The notes beneath the pieces are model-generated. The model was not told the DNA's origin and searched no databases. It saw nothing but the letters and a program-made list of their open reading frames with translations. A DNA stretch of 64,000 nucleotides from Rhizopus arrhizus (taxonomy: Eukaryota > Mucoromycota > Mucoromycetes > Mucorales > Rhizopodaceae), in contig JAKZZE010000012.1 in NCBI GenBank assembly GCA_024220505.1, positions 1,302,001 to 1,366,000 of the forward strand, in the 5' to 3' direction. The position numbers were made by a program, and so were the translations under genes. Of this stretch, positions 23,759-37,174 are shown piece after piece; the first letter of the stretch is position 1; every line of letters begins with the position of its first letter.

Positions 23759-25312
23759 AAGTTTTATGTTTTGTGCTTATATGTTCAAATCAGTTTTTAG
23801 CTTCATGAAACAAACATGAAAGCATCTCTGTGACATGAAAGAAGATAGCAAGGGTTTATATTGTTAGTTTAAATAATACCGTTTAAAATTATATTTGATC
23901 ATCTACTCTTTATATACCCAGATGCTAATCATCTTAGATGACTACTATAATGTGTTATGAGCCTATTTTAACTTCTCATAAATTTATATATGCTTGATAT
24001 AATATAAGCTCTAAAAACATAAAATATAAAAGGTGAGCCACAGAATATGTCAAGTGCACAGCAAAAGCGTATTTATCAAAAGGGGGGGTTTTTTTTTTTT
24101 TTTTTTTTTTTTTTTCAGTACAACAAAAGATCATGTTCTGAGCTTACACGCGTCCATTGAAATAAAAGTACCAATCGGTGATACAATAAAGTTATAGTTT
24201 TTCTGTGAATGAATTGCATTCGAGTATTTTAAAAAGAAAATAAGTCAGTGCGAATGAAGCTATAAGAAAATCATAATACTCAATAAAATGAACTAATCCA
24301 TTAATCACTTTTGAAATTAAAACTTGTCATGCAATTGACAGATCCTTGATCTTGTGTAATAAATCCTTAAAAGTCAATCTCTCCGTTTCCCACCCCGTTC
24401 CTTTTTTTCCCGTTGATTTAGATTCTGGATCGGCAAATGCTTACAACTTGATCAATGACCAATAAAGGATGATTGAAGTGGTCTGAGAGTAACAGGTTTC
24501 ATTTTAGGTATTAATAATTTATCTTTGGTTTATTATCTTTCTCTATGTTTTCTACTCTTCGTGATCAATTGCATCATAGGTAATAACACTAGTTTATTAT
24601 TTCACAACGCGATCATTTTGATGGGACTATATGAATAATAACACACTTTTATAATATATCAGACGCTTTCACTTTCGATAAAGAGGCTATTGTTTATTTT
24701 CAGATTATTACAGTATAATCTGTTTCTCTGACAAACAGTATTCATTCTTCCCAGTTGATAGAGTATGAAATGCGACTGCTTTTTTAGGTTACACTAAATG
24801 CACAGTCAATCTAAAAGCATGAGTAATGTGGCTTGTTCATCTATCATCTTCCACAGCAGGAAGATTCTTTTGTATATATTAAAATTTGTAGCTTCATCAT
24901 AAAATCAAAAGTAAGCACTATAAAAACAGGTACATCTTAAGCTTTATATTATTCATTTGACTATGTTTCAGAGTTATTTTCATGGATTTAAGATGAAAAT
25001 CAAAGTAGCGGTCATTCAATTGTGAAAAAAAGTTTTTTTCCTCGAAAAAAGTATAAAAAGGGTCAATGTTTTCAAACCATTGAACTTTTCAGCTCCTTTG
25101 GCTGACGATCCCCGGAACACACTTTTTTTTTATACTACAAATAAATCCCTCTTCTTCTTTTTTCTATTTAAAGAACTTCATTGTGTATCAACGTCAACCA
25201 CGTGTAAAAAGTTTATTCATTCTCTCTTCATTGACAAGTCTTTAAAAGTGTAAAATATATAAGCGGGATATAATCTGACATTCATACTAACCATTGTCTC
25301 AGTCCTCCTGCT

Positions 25313-25320
25313 TATATAAA
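25313..25320 (+). promoter_or_regulatory. TATA-like box upstream of Ura2
   Basis: TATATAAA lies 41 bp before the ATG at 25361, in a CT-rich promoter, a layout typical for strongly expressed fungal genes. Not tested. Confidence 0.4.
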
Positions 25321-25360
25321 CCCTATCTTCCGTTCTAGTATAAAAAAGTAGCAAAAAAAA

Positions 25361-28300
25361 ATGGCATCTAATATTCCTGCTCCTCCTGTTACCTTAATGG
25401 GTACTGCTTCTGCACCTACCATGATTGGTTCTCACATTACGGCTCCTGCTGCCAATGCTACTCCCATAAGTCGTTCCCCTCGTTCTCCCACAGCTCCCCA
25501 CCGTCCTGCTGCTGCTTTAGAAGATCCTAAGGATGTTACTACTGCTGCACTCGTTTTAAAGGACGGAACCAGTTTCCAGGGTATCTCTTTCGGTGCTGAA
25601 AAGAGTATTTCTGGTGAATGTGTGTTTCAAACTGGTAAGTGTTTATTTTAAGAAAAATGCGGGGAAGCATAAGCGCTGGAAAAAAATTGAATTAAATTAT
25701 TTTCCTAATTAGGTATGGTCGGATATCCCGAATCTATGACCGATCCTTCTTATCAGGGCCAAATCTTGGTTGTCACTTTCCCTCTTGTTGGCAACTATGG
25801 TGTTCCTTCTCGTTCTGAAATGGACGAAATTTTAAAGGATATTCCTTTGAGATTTGAATCAAGCCGTATTCACATTGCTGGTTTAATTGTCGCAAATTAC
25901 TCTCAAGATTATTCCCACTACCTTGCTGATTCTTCTCTTGCTGCTTGGTTAAAGGAATATGATGTCCCAGCTTTATATGGTATTGACACTCGTGCTTTGA
26001 CAAAGAAAATTAGAAGTGAAGGTGTCTTGTTGGGTAAGATTTTGTTCCCCAAGACCTCTTTTGGAAATGGTGCTTTGGAATCTGCTGCATCTGCCCTCGG
26101 TTTCTCCTCCTCTACAGAATCAACCACGGATCGCTGGATGAGAGATTATCAAAATGTTGATTGGGTTGATCCTAACGAACGCAATTTGGTTGCTGAAGTT
26201 TCTACAAAGGAAGCCAAGGTTTATTCTCCTGAACCTGCCAAGGCTATCAAGTTGCCCTCTGGTCGTACCATGCGTGTGATTGCTGTTGATATCGGTATGA
26301 AGTACAATCAAATTCGTTGTTTTGTTTATCGTGGTGTTGAGCTTAAGGTTGTTCCTTGGGATTATGACTTCCTTGCTGAACCTGAAGATTCATATGATGG
26401 TCTTTTCCTTTCCAATGGTCCTGGTGACCCAACCACCATTGACATTACTATCCAAAGAGTCCGTCAATATATTCAAAACATCAAAAAGCCCATCTTCGGT
26501 ATCTGTTTAGGTCATCAAGTAATGGCCCTTGCCGCTGGCGCCAAGACCATCAAGATGAAGTATGGTAACCGTGGTCACAACATTCCTTGTACTAACATGA
26601 TCTCTGGTCGTTGTTACATCACCTCTCAAAACCACGGTTATGCTGTTGATGCTTCCACTCTTCCCGAAAACTTTGAAGAACTTTTTGTTAACGCTAACGA
26701 TGGTTCCAATGAAGGTTTGATCCACAAGAGCTTACCCATCTTCTCTGTTCAATTCCATCCTGAATCAACTCCTGGACCTCGTGACACTGAATTCTTGTTT
26801 GATGTCTTTATTACCAACATCAAGGATTGCGTTGAAAACAACAGCTTGGTTCCAGTTAAGATGCCTGGTGGTGTCAAGGCTGAAAATATCAAGAAGAATC
26901 CCAGAGTTAATGTTGAAAAGGTTCTCGTTTTGGGTTCTGGTGGTTTATCTATTGGTCAAGCCGGTGAATTTGATTACTCTGGTTCTCAAGCTATCAAAGC
27001 CTTGAAAGAAGAAGGTATCTACACCATCTTGATTAATCCCAATATTGCTACCATTCAAACCTCCAAGGGCTTGGCTGATAAGGTTTACTTTTTGCCTGTC
27101 ACTCCCGAATTTGTACGCAAGGTTATTGAATTTGAAAAGCCTGATGGTATTTATGTCACTTTTGGTGGTCAAACTGCTTTGAGTGTTGGTATTGCCATGA
27201 AGGATGAATTTGAAGGTTTGGGTGTCAAGGTTCTTGGTACTCAAATCGATACCGTCATCACAACCGAAGATCGTGACCTCTTTGCCCAAGCACTTTATGA
27301 AATCAATGAAAAGTGTGCTCAATCTTCCTCTGCTGTCACTGTTGAAGAAGCACTTAATGCTGCCAAAGAAATTGGTTATCCCGTTATCTGTCGTGCTGCT
27401 TATGCTCTCGGTGGTCTTGGCTCCGGTTTCGCTGATAATGAAAAGGAGTTGGTTGATCTCTGTCACAAGGCATTTGCCGTCTCTCCTCAAGTACTTATCG
27501 AAAAGTCTATGAAGGGCTGGAAGGAAATTGAATACGAAGTTGTTCGTGATTGTCAAGATAACTGTATCACTGTCTGTAACATGGAAAACTTTGATCCTTT
27601 AGGTATTCACACTGGTGACTCTATTGTCGTCGCTCCTTCTCAAACCCTTTCGGATGAAGACTACAACATGCTTCGTACAACTGCTGTTAATGTCATTCGT
27701 CACTTGGGTGTTGTTGGTGAATGTAACATTCAGTATGCCTTGAATCCTTTCTCTAAAGAATACTGTATTATTGAAGTCAACGCTCGTTTGTCTCGTTCAT
27801 CTGCTCTTGCTTCCAAGGCCACTGGTTACCCTCTTGCCTTTGTTGCCGCTAAACTTGGTTTGGGTATTCCTTTGAATGAAATTAAGAACAGTGTTACTAA
27901 GGTCACTTGTGCGTGTTTCGAGCCTTCTCTTGATTATGTTGTTGTCAAGATTCCTCGTTGGGATCTCAAGAAGTTCAACCGTGTAAGCACTGCTTTGTCT
28001 TCTTCTATGAAGTCTGTTGGTGAAGTTATGGCTATCGGTCGTACCTTTGAAGAAACAATCCAAAAGGCAATTCGTGCTATTGATTACCACTTCCCTGGTT
28101 TCAGTAAGGTAAAAAAAAAGAAAAAGAAAAAGAAACATCAGGGCGCTTTGAAAACTCATTTTATATTTTTTAGAACGATCAAGTTGCTGATGCTGATGTT
28201 GACTTTGAATTGATGAATCCTTCTGATCGTCGTTTGTTTGCCATTGCCAATGCTATGCACAAGGGCTACTCTGTTGATAAGATTTGGGAAATGACCAAGA

Positions 28301-31300
28301 TTGACAAATGGTTCTTGAATAAGCTTCAACGTATTGTTAACTTGGATGGTCGTCTTGGAGGTTTCAACAAGACCAACGTTCCTGGTAATTTGATCCGCTC
28401 TGCAAAGCAACTTGGTTTCTCTGACCGTCAAATCGCTCAACAATTGAACAGTAACGAGTTAGCTGTTCGTAAACTTCGTCAAGAATACGGTGTTACTCCA
28501 TTCGTGAAGCAAATTGATACAGTTGCTGCTGAGTTCCCTGCTTTCACCAACTACTTGTACATGACTTATAATGCTGTCGAACACGATGTTGAGTTTGAAG
28601 ACAAAGGTATTATGGTGCTTGGCTCTGGTGTCTACCGTATTGGTTCTTCTGTTGAATTCGATTGGTGTGCTGTACGTGCTATTCGTACTATTCGTGAAAA
28701 GGGTATTAAGACCATCATGGTCAACTACAACCCTGAGACCGTCTCTACTGATTATGATGAAGCCGATCGTCTTTACTTTGAAAACATCGATCTTGAACGT
28801 GTCTTGGATATTTACGAAGCCGAAAGATCCTCTGCCGTTATGATGTCCATGGGTGGTCAAACCCCCAATAACATTGCTTTACCTTTGTATCGTCAAAACG
28901 TCAAGGTCCTTGGTACCTCACCTGAAATGATCGATAACGCCGAAAATCGTTACAAGTTCTCTCGTATGTGTGATAACATTGGCGTGGATCAACCTCTTTG
29001 GAAGGAATTAACCAGCTATGAAGAAGCTGAGGTATTCTGTGAAAATGTTGGTTTCCCTGTTCTTGTGCGTCCTTCCTATGTCTTGTCAGGTGCTGCTATG
29101 AATGTTGTCTTCTCCAAGGATGACCTTGCTTCTTACTTGAAGGAAGCTGCTGCTGTCTCTCGTGATTACCCTGTTGTGATCTCCAAGTACATTGAAGATG
29201 CCAAGGAAATCGAAATGGATGCTGTTGCCCTCGATGGTAAGATGATTATGCATGTCATTTCTGAACACGTTGAAAACGCTGGTGTTCACTCTGGTGATGC
29301 TACCCTCATCTTGCCACCTCAAGATTTGGATCCCGAAACTGTTCGCAAGATTGAAACTGCCACTGCCAAGATTGGTCGTGCCTTGAACATCACTGGTCCA
29401 TTCAACATTCAGTTCATTGCCAAGGATAACGAGATTAAGGTCATCGAATGTAACGTTCGTGCTGCCCGTTCGTTCCCCTTCGTTTCAAAGGTCTTGGGCG
29501 TTGATTTGGTTGAGATGGCTACTACTGCCATGCTTGGTCTTCCTGTTAATCCTTATCCCAAGATTGACATCCCTAAAGACTACGTTGGTATCAAGGTCCC
29601 TCAATTCTCTTTCAGTCGTCTTTCTGGTGCCGATCCCGTTTTGGGTGTTGAAATGGCTTCTACTGGTGAAGTTGCTTGCTTTGGTAAGGATAAATACCAA
29701 GCTTACTTGAAGTCTTTGTTGGCTACTGGATTCAGCTTGCCCAAGAAGAACATCTTGCTTTCTATTGGTTCTTATAAGGAAAAGCAAGAGTTGTTGCCTA
29801 GTGTTCGCAAGTTGCATGAATTAGGATACAATCTCTTTGCTACCACTGGTACAGCCGATTTTATTTCTGAACACAACATTCCTGTTAAGCACTTGGATAC
29901 CTTGGATGGTGATGGTGATGATAAGTTGAAGGCCGAGTACTCTCTTCAACAACACTTGTCCAATAACTTGATTGATTTATACATCAACTTGCCTTCACGT
30001 AACAGATTCCGTCGTCCTGCCTCTTACATGTCAAAGGGTTACCGTTCTCGTCGTATGGCTGTTGATTACTCGGTTCCTCTTTTGACCAACGTTAAGTGTG
30101 CCAAACTCTTCATTGAAGCATTGGCCCGTAAGAAGGATCACGAAATCTTGACTGTTGATTACAAGACAAGCCACACTCAAGCACAACTTCCTGGATTGTT
30201 CAACATCAATGTATATGTTGAAAACAGTGATGAATTCTCTGCTGTTGCTAAGGCCTCTTTGTCTGCTGGTTTCACTACGATCTCTCCTATCGTCCGAGAT
30301 GTCAGTGACGAAGTTTCTCTTGATAAACTAAGTGATATTGCTCGTAAGTCTGCTTACACTGATTACTTGCTCAATGTTACTGCCACTGATGACAATGCTG
30401 CTGATGTTGGTAAACACGCTTCTGATGCTGCTGTTCTCTACATCAACACAGATCGTATTGAAGCTGGTAAAGTATCCGTGTTTGATGCTGCTTTCTCTTC
30501 ATGGCCCGAACACCAATTGGTAATGACTGACGCTAAGGGTACTGATCTCGCCTCTATCTTGCTTTTGGCTTCTCTTCACAACCGTGTCATTCATGTTACC
30601 AATGTAATCAGCAAGGGTGATTTGGCATTAATCAAGATGAGTAAGAAGAAGGGATTGGCTGTCACTTGTGATGTCTCTGTTTACTCTTTGTTCTTTGCTT
30701 CTGAAGACTTTAATAATACCAAGCTCTTGCCTACCAAGAAGGAACAACAAGCATTGTGGAAACAATTGGATGTCATTGACTGTTTCACTGTTGGTTCCAC
30801 TCCTCGTAAATTGGCTGCTGAACTTGGCCACGAGGTTGATGCTACTGCTGGTATCAGTGAATCCTTGAGTTTGCTTTTGACTGCTGTTTCTGAAGGTCGC
30901 TTGAATATCAAGGATATCACTGAACGTTTGTATGATAATCCCAAGTCTATCTTTGGTCTCTCTGCTCAATCAGATACCTTTGTTGAAGTTGCTATTGATC
31001 GTTCATCCGTTTGGTCTGCCAAGCCCAAGAGTTGGTCTCCTCTTGACGGAACCACCATTCGTGGTTCAGTTGAACGTGTTGTCTTGAACGAAACTGTCGT
31101 CTTCATGGAAGGCTCATTCGCCAAGGATGTCTTGTTAGGCCGTCATGTTTCTGTCCAAGCTCAATCCAGCAAGGAAACCACCAAGAAATCTGAAAAGCAA
31201 CAGGCCAAACTCCAAAGCCAAAAGGCTGAAGAGGAAGAGGAAGAAACAAAGGAAGTCTCTGTTACTGATGAAGATGATCGTGTACGTCTTGCTGATTCTA

Positions 31301-32322
31301 TTCGTTTGGCTGGTGCTGCTGATCAACAGCTTGTCTCTCTTCAATCTCCTCGCTATGAGGTCTCTGCTTCCCTTGCTCGCGTTGTCAGTCGCTCACCCTT
31401 CTACCGCAAGCACATTTTGCGTTCTTCTCAATTTGATCGTGATGATCTTCACCTCTTGTTTGCCGTTGCTCACGAAATGCGTAACTTGGTTGAGCTTTAT
31501 GGCTCCATCAACCTGTTGCAAGGACGTGTTATTAGCACCATGTTCTTTGAACCTTCTACTCGTACATCTAGCTCCTTTGAAGCTGCCATGAACCGTCTTG
31601 GTGGTAAGGTTGTTTCTGTAAGTGCAACCACTTCTTCTGTTCAAAAGGGTGAATCATTGGCTGATACTGTCCGTACCTTGGGCTGTTATGCTGATCTCAT
31701 TGTTCTTCGTCACCCTCAACCCGGTAGTGCTCAAATTGCTGCCAAATATTCCAAGGTTCCTATCATCAATGCTGGTGATGGTATTGGAGAACACCCTACC
31801 CAAGCTTTCTTGGATGTGTTTACTATTCGTGAAGAACTTGGTACTGTGAACGGTTTGACAGTCACTTTGGTTGGTGATCTCAAGAACGGTCGTACTGTGC
31901 ACTCCCTTGTGAAGTTATTGACTTACTACCAAGTCACTATCAACTATGTCTCTCCAGAAACATTGACTATGCCAAAAGAAATCGTGGAAGCTGCTAAAGC
32001 TGCTGGTATCAAACAAAACTTCTACTCTTCTCTTGATGAAGTGATTGGTTCTACAGATGTCTTGTACATGACTCGTGTTCAAAAGGAGCGATTCGAAACC
32101 GAAGAAGAATATCTCCGTGTGAAGGACGCTTTTATTCTCAACAACAATGTCTTGAGTAAGGCTAAGTCTCAAATGATTGTCATGCACCCTCTTCCTCGTG
32201 TGAATGAAATTGAACCTGAAGTCGACTTTGATCAAAGAGCTGCTTACTTCCGTCAAATGAGATATGGTTTATATGTCAGAATGGCCTTATTGGCTCTTGT
32301 CATGGGTACTCTTCGCAACTAA
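25361..32322 (+). CDS. URA2: Ura2-type multifunctional pyrimidine protein: GATase, CPSase, DHOase-like, ATCase
   Basis: 2,272 residues catalysing the first steps of UMP synthesis: carbamoyl phosphate from glutamine, then carbamoyl aspartate. Exons 25361-25634, 25713-28108, 28174-32322, phases closing exactly. Domains in order: glutamine amidotransferase (to about 440; nucleophile Cys at about 356 in GICLGHQ, then FHPE); two ATP-grasp halves of carbamoyl phosphate synthetase (about 485-1410; [34 protein letters not shown]); an MGS-type regulatory region (about 1412-1545) where UTP feedback acts in the family; a dihydroorotase-like domain (about 1550-1890) without the HxH metal motif; a charged linker ([11 protein letters not shown]); and aspartate carbamoyltransferase (about 1965-2272; [18 protein letters not shown]). 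Codon use is strongly biased to a small set (GAA, AAG, GGT, CTT/TTG), unlike most neighbours, suggesting high expression. Cytosolic. Confidence 0.97.
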
Positions 32323-32824
32323 TTTTAATAACAAACAATTGCATCTCTGTACATTACTTAATAAAAAAAAAGGAAACTTTTTGTATCAAATAAACATTTG
32401 CCATAAAAATATAAAGTCTTTAATTTGTCCATAGAGCAGTGACTCATTTCCAGTTACTTTCTTCATTATACCGTGTCGACCGCGCCGATTTGCGAAAGTC
32501 AAAGTGTTTTTGCTGTCTTTAGTCATACTCAAGTTGCATTTGGGTCATTTTCAATTTGGATACTCACACTAGACCCACACATTTAGCTTCTTGTGAATTG
32601 ACGCTCAAAACCTTAAAGATATCGCCGTCCATGTATTGTTCCATTGGCCTCTTCTTTCATCTTTGATCCTAAAAGAGTTTTTAGATTCTTTGTGCTCTTC
32701 TTTTTGATTTGGAACAGGCGAAACAATGTCTACAAACATCGTGCGCCCACTGCGGTCACGCAAAATGTAAATAAGTAAATAATTGTTTATTTGTACTTGA
32801 ATCAGCACGCGCCCTGTTTCATTT

Positions 32825-32859
<35 letters not shown>

Positions 32860-32878
32860 CTCCTAACAAACAAAAAAG
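32323..32878. other. Intergenic between Ura2 and the BARD1-like gene
   Basis: Contains the Ura2 3' flank and, just before the next ATG, a run of about 32 T (around 32828-32859). No gene seen. Confidence 0.5.
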
Positions 32879-34588
32879 ATGCTTTCGTCCCTACTAAAAA
32901 TCGAACAGCAACTGAAATGTGATATTTGGTATAGAGAAATAAAGAAGAAGAAATATTGTAACTAAATCTTTAAAAAGTACAATGACACTCAATCAAGCTA
33001 CAGCAGTTGGAGAATGTGGACATCGCTTTTGCTAGTAAATTTAAACATGCTTTCACTCAATTGAACGAACTTAGCTGATATTTTAATAGTGATTGCATCT
33101 CTAAAAATCTGAGCCAAGCATCAAAGTGTCCTACTTGCAATACATCTGCAAAATCTGAAAATTTATGCAGAGATCGTTTGCATGATAATCTAGTAGATTA
33201 TGTTGATCAGCTAAAGAAACTCTCACTTACTCATTCTCTTACGCCTATGGAACTTTCTTACCAAACCAGAAGCAGCCTTTACGAAACACAAGAAGAATCA
33301 AGCATTAATGACTTGGTAGGAAAAAGAAAACAGACAGAGAGCCTTTCTCCACGTAAAAAGCCTGCAACTGAAAAAAGCATCAACGCGCTTCTGGACAATT
33401 CGATGGACGTACTGGTACAGACCAGACAAAAAGAAGATGTAGGTATGGAAGATAGTAATATTGGAAGAACAGAGACTGCAGAAAACAATGCGACATCGCA
33501 AGTAAGAAATATAAAGATTATGCATTATAAATTACAAAAGAAATAGAAAGGTAATTAACAGGTATCTATTTATCTCAGGCTACAAGTAGTAATGAACAAT
33601 GGAAATGCCCTGATTGCCTATTTTTAAACCCTGTTCATATACAAACCTGTGGTATATGTCGAAAGTATAAAAATACACCCGTCATTCAAAGCAAAGCAGG
33701 TGATACAATAGAAACAAGGCCTTCCACTATTTCTAAAGATGATCAAAGCTATGAACCAACAGTACTTGATAATGATCAGGTTAAAGAAAATGCCACAATA
33801 AAGCCACCCAAAACCAGAAGTCCAGAAAGTAGAAAATCAAAAGAGGTTCATGTCATGTATACTGGTCTGACGCCTGAAGATGATACAGCTCTTGATAAGT
33901 TGGTCAACCATACTCTTGATACAAAACTCAAGATATTTGTTCATTACAAGATGAGAGATTTTAATGATGTGACGCATATTATTACTAGTGTAGATAAAGA
34001 TCAGTTGTGTAAGAGAACATTAAAGTACCTTCAAGGCATTCTCGAAGGCAAATGGATCATGACACCACAATGTAAATTGTAACCTTCTTTTTTCGTATGG
34101 CTTATGTGTTGCTTTTTGTAGGGTTGATCAAAAGTATTGAATCGCAACAATGGTTACCTGAAGACCTTTACGAGGTAAAAGGCGATCATGTGACAGGGAC
34201 AACACAGGGTCCTTCCAGAGGAAGAGACAGACAAAAACATAACGTAAGCATTTTACCTGAATCATCATGAGATCTTCTTATATAATTTAAATAGAAAAAT
34301 CCCCTTTTTGATGGTATGAAGTTTTACTTCTTCGGTGATTTTTCGGGAAAACATAACAAGAATGATTTACTTGTGTTATGTCGAGCAGGAGGAGCAAAAA
34401 TATTGAGCCGTAAACCGAATGGGCTAGGACATCGCATAGATCCCGCTATTGATCCTTTAGATCCTAATGAACCTATTGTAATCATGTGCTTAGAAAAGAA
34501 GAAATCGACAAGTGCATGGTTATATGAATCTCAAGTTAGAGACCCCTCATGGATAATTGAATGCATTAGCAAATTGGCGATTGTATAA
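32879..34588 (+). CDS. BARD1-like protein: RING finger, RanBP2-type zinc finger, tandem BRCT
   Basis: 475 residues in six exons: 32879-32928, 32978-33034, 33090-33501, 33579-34071, 34122-34243, 34295-34588; all junctions canonical and in phase. RING at residues 13-55: LKCDIC, then VGECGHRFCYDC and KCPTCN (C3HC4). A charged linker follows to about 190. A zinc finger WKCPDC with CGIC is near residue 180-200. The C-terminal pair of BRCT repeats runs from about 265 to the end: YTGLTPEDD, ILEGKWIMTPQWLIKSI, then LFDGMKFYFFGDF, LCRAGGAKILSRKPN and DPSWIIECI. The LFDGxxFYxxG...GGxxLSRKP segment is very like animal and plant BARD1 rather than BRCA1. No ankyrin repeats. Expected role: nuclear E3 ubiquitin ligase in double-strand break repair; partner (BRCA1-like) not in this window. 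Confidence 0.82.
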
Positions 34589-34875
34589 TATATATTTTAT
34601 GAAAAAATTGTATGCACAATTAAAAGGGGAAAACAGGTTTGAATGAACAAAAAAAAAAAAAAAAAGAATATATCGTCAAAATAAATGAGGGAAGCAAAGC
34701 AGGAATAAGTTAAAATATATATAATATCCATAAGAAAGAGGCATAAAAAAGAACACAATAAAACCATAAAGAATCGGTTGCTAGCTGTAACTAAAACTTG
34801 TATCAGCATTGGTGAAAATAAATAATAAGTGTTGAAAGTGAAGAGAGATTTAAACTAGATAATACATTGATATTT

Positions 34876-36209
34876 TCAGATATCAGCTTGAAACGAATTT
34901 TCCGGCATAGTAGATGTGTACGATAAAAATTGATTGGGTGGCGGCGTCGAGCAACTGGATGACTGTATAGTAGAGGAAGTGGTATCGGATGCTGATGCTA
35001 TAGGATTGTATTGATGATCTTGATGGTGAGAAAGAAGATCCGCTGATGATGCTGTCGAAGGACGCATAAATACGGCAGCTGCTGCTGCTGCAGCGGCAGC
35101 GGCAGCGGCAGCGGCGGCATTAGACGAGGGGCTATTATTATTTTCGTGACATGGACTTACGCTCAATGCGCTAGGATAGTATCCAGTATTGTAGAATGGA
35201 TAGTCAGAGTAACTGCCATGATTGGCTTGATTTTGTGCATAGAATAAAGTGGATGGGTGCGAATGTTGATTGAGTGGATGCATGGAACTAGAATGATGCG
35301 ACTGTTGATAATCGTTTCTGTATCCACCTATCGCATTAGCAAAAGGATGGGTTTGAAGGGACGTATCATACGCACAATCCAAAAGCTCGTGGTCTTCTCG
35401 GTCATACATTGAGCTGAAATAAGGTTTTCTCGGCGAAGAGTTAGATGACGTGCAGGCATAATTTACGGGAGGCTCATAGCCGCTTACAGAAGAAGGTGGA
35501 CCAGATGATAAATCACTTTCTTCCTTTAAAGATGACGGAGTGCATATGGTTGGGATACTGGAATCAAGCGAATAGGCATGTCTAGTGAATCGAGGAGGAC
35601 TTGAGCTCTTGCCTAGCGAAGGACTATGTCCACTGTTACGACGAGTGATACAAAATGGGCAATGACGAACAAACCGAGCAACTAGTTCTTTAGGTATCCA
35701 AGAATATCTCCTACGAACCTAGTGTCATACAATTAATAAATAACTTTTTTTTTTAAAAAAAAAAATCTTACTAAAGCAGATGTTTTGTCACGTCCACCGT
35801 GATGGGCTTCTCGATGTGCCCTTACTAGAATGTCATATATTTGTTCTTTAGTAGCTACTGGCTTATTATCGTGGCATACTACTTCTGATGAGCCTGCTTG
35901 AAGTTGAAACATCTTCTTAACCCAGAAACGGAATTGAGCGGTTGAAATCGCGGTATTTCTTGGATCTCTCAGCACCTGTTGGATTTGTGCATAGCGATGT
36001 TGATCTACCAATGCCTTGTCCCTCTTCTTTGGGCTCAAGTTGTTGAGATAATCTTCAATAATAGCACTAAATTCCTGAATGGTAGGGATTTGATCATCAT
36101 CATCAAAAATCTCATCAGGAGGAGTTGACTGAGAATAAAAGCGAGTACAGTTGTCAAAGCGATAACCACCATAAGGGTGATGGTAATATGATGATAAGGT
36201 TGAGTTCAT
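34876..36209 (-). CDS. Putative DNA-binding protein with integrase-type HHCC zinc finger (NOL4-like)
   Basis: 426 residues in exons 36209-35772 and 35718-34876. After an acidic N-terminus, residues 45-130 hold a helical region with AQFRFWVKKMFQL, similar to the conserved block of animal NOL4. It is followed by HREAHHGGRDKTSALVRRR, then YSWIPKELVARF and CPFC: an integrase-type H-x3-H ... C-x2-C zinc finger as in retroelement and Ginger integrases. There is no DDE core, so this is not a transposase. The C-terminal 250 residues are Ser/Pro/His-rich with a run of about 15 Ala, like a transcription regulator. The intron carries a T10A11 palindrome right after its donor. Function unknown; domesticated origin of the zinc finger is inferred. 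Confidence 0.65.
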
Positions 36210-37139
36210 AAAGAATATTATTTACTGAGTTGTTGTATATATAAAAAGAAAATAAGTCTGTAAAATACAGTTATATATATATGTATATATAATGGTATAT
36301 AAGAGAATTAAAAGAGAAAAAAAAGGGCTTAGAAACGGGAAAATATAAAGGCTTTAATAAAAAGAAAGGGAAGAGAGAGAGGGAGGGGGTTGGGTTATTT
36401 CTTTTTGTAGAAAAAAGGGGGAAAAACATGTTAAGTTGAGAAATGCTGTGGTATAATATCAAGGAATGAACTATTTAATCGGAACTTTGTTCGTGTGGAC
36501 ATTTATTATTCATGCAGCCGCACGGACCTACCTTACATGTAACAAAAAAGGACAATCTGCTAGTAGTAAGGAAAAAAAGATAAAATATAACATACAGTGA
36601 ATTAAAGCAATAACAGAAAAGTTTATTACCGAACGCCAATACTTAAAAAAATTACATTTACAGCTAGTTTAAACGCGTCATAAGTATATTACTCTCAAAC
36701 TTTTTTGTTTTTATTGTTCTTTGCTAGTATGTGTGTTGTCCTGGACCCTGTTTTTATACTGTAATAGCCAATATACGTAAAGAAAGAGAAAATTATGATT
36801 TTTGGCGGGAAAATAGCCACAGGAGACGATCAGTTACATGAATTGTATTCACAGCTAGTCGATTAGAATAAAAACGCTTTTGGGCAATATATACAGATCT
36901 CAATTTCCACAGTGGTACATAGCTTTATTGTTGTTTGTATTAGTTTTCTGTTAGCTGTTTTTATGATATTTTTACGTAAATAAATAACTTTTTCGTTTCC
37001 CCTAAAGTACATGAACAATGTCTCCCCTTTCCGTATGCAGTATTAATAAGTAGGGAATAAGGGTAAGCTATTATATTATATTAATATGTATGCATAATAC
37101 CGTGGCGCGTAACATTTCTGTTTGGGAGGAATTGTCATG

Positions 37140-37174
<35 letters not shown>

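Larger units (their letters stand above)
21843..25360. other. Gene desert of about 3.5 kb upstream of Ura2, with a MITE and homopolymers
   Basis: No supported gene. Holds a run of about 23 A near 22637, a seven-G plus about 29-T block near 24085, and the MITE described separately. The last 300 bp before Ura2 are T- and CT-rich and serve as its promoter region. Confidence 0.5.

Noticed and set aside
26945..27556. 203-codon minus-strand frame inside Ura2
   Set aside because: It is a shadow of the biased codon use of the long Ura2 exon; the sense strand encodes the conserved CPSase.
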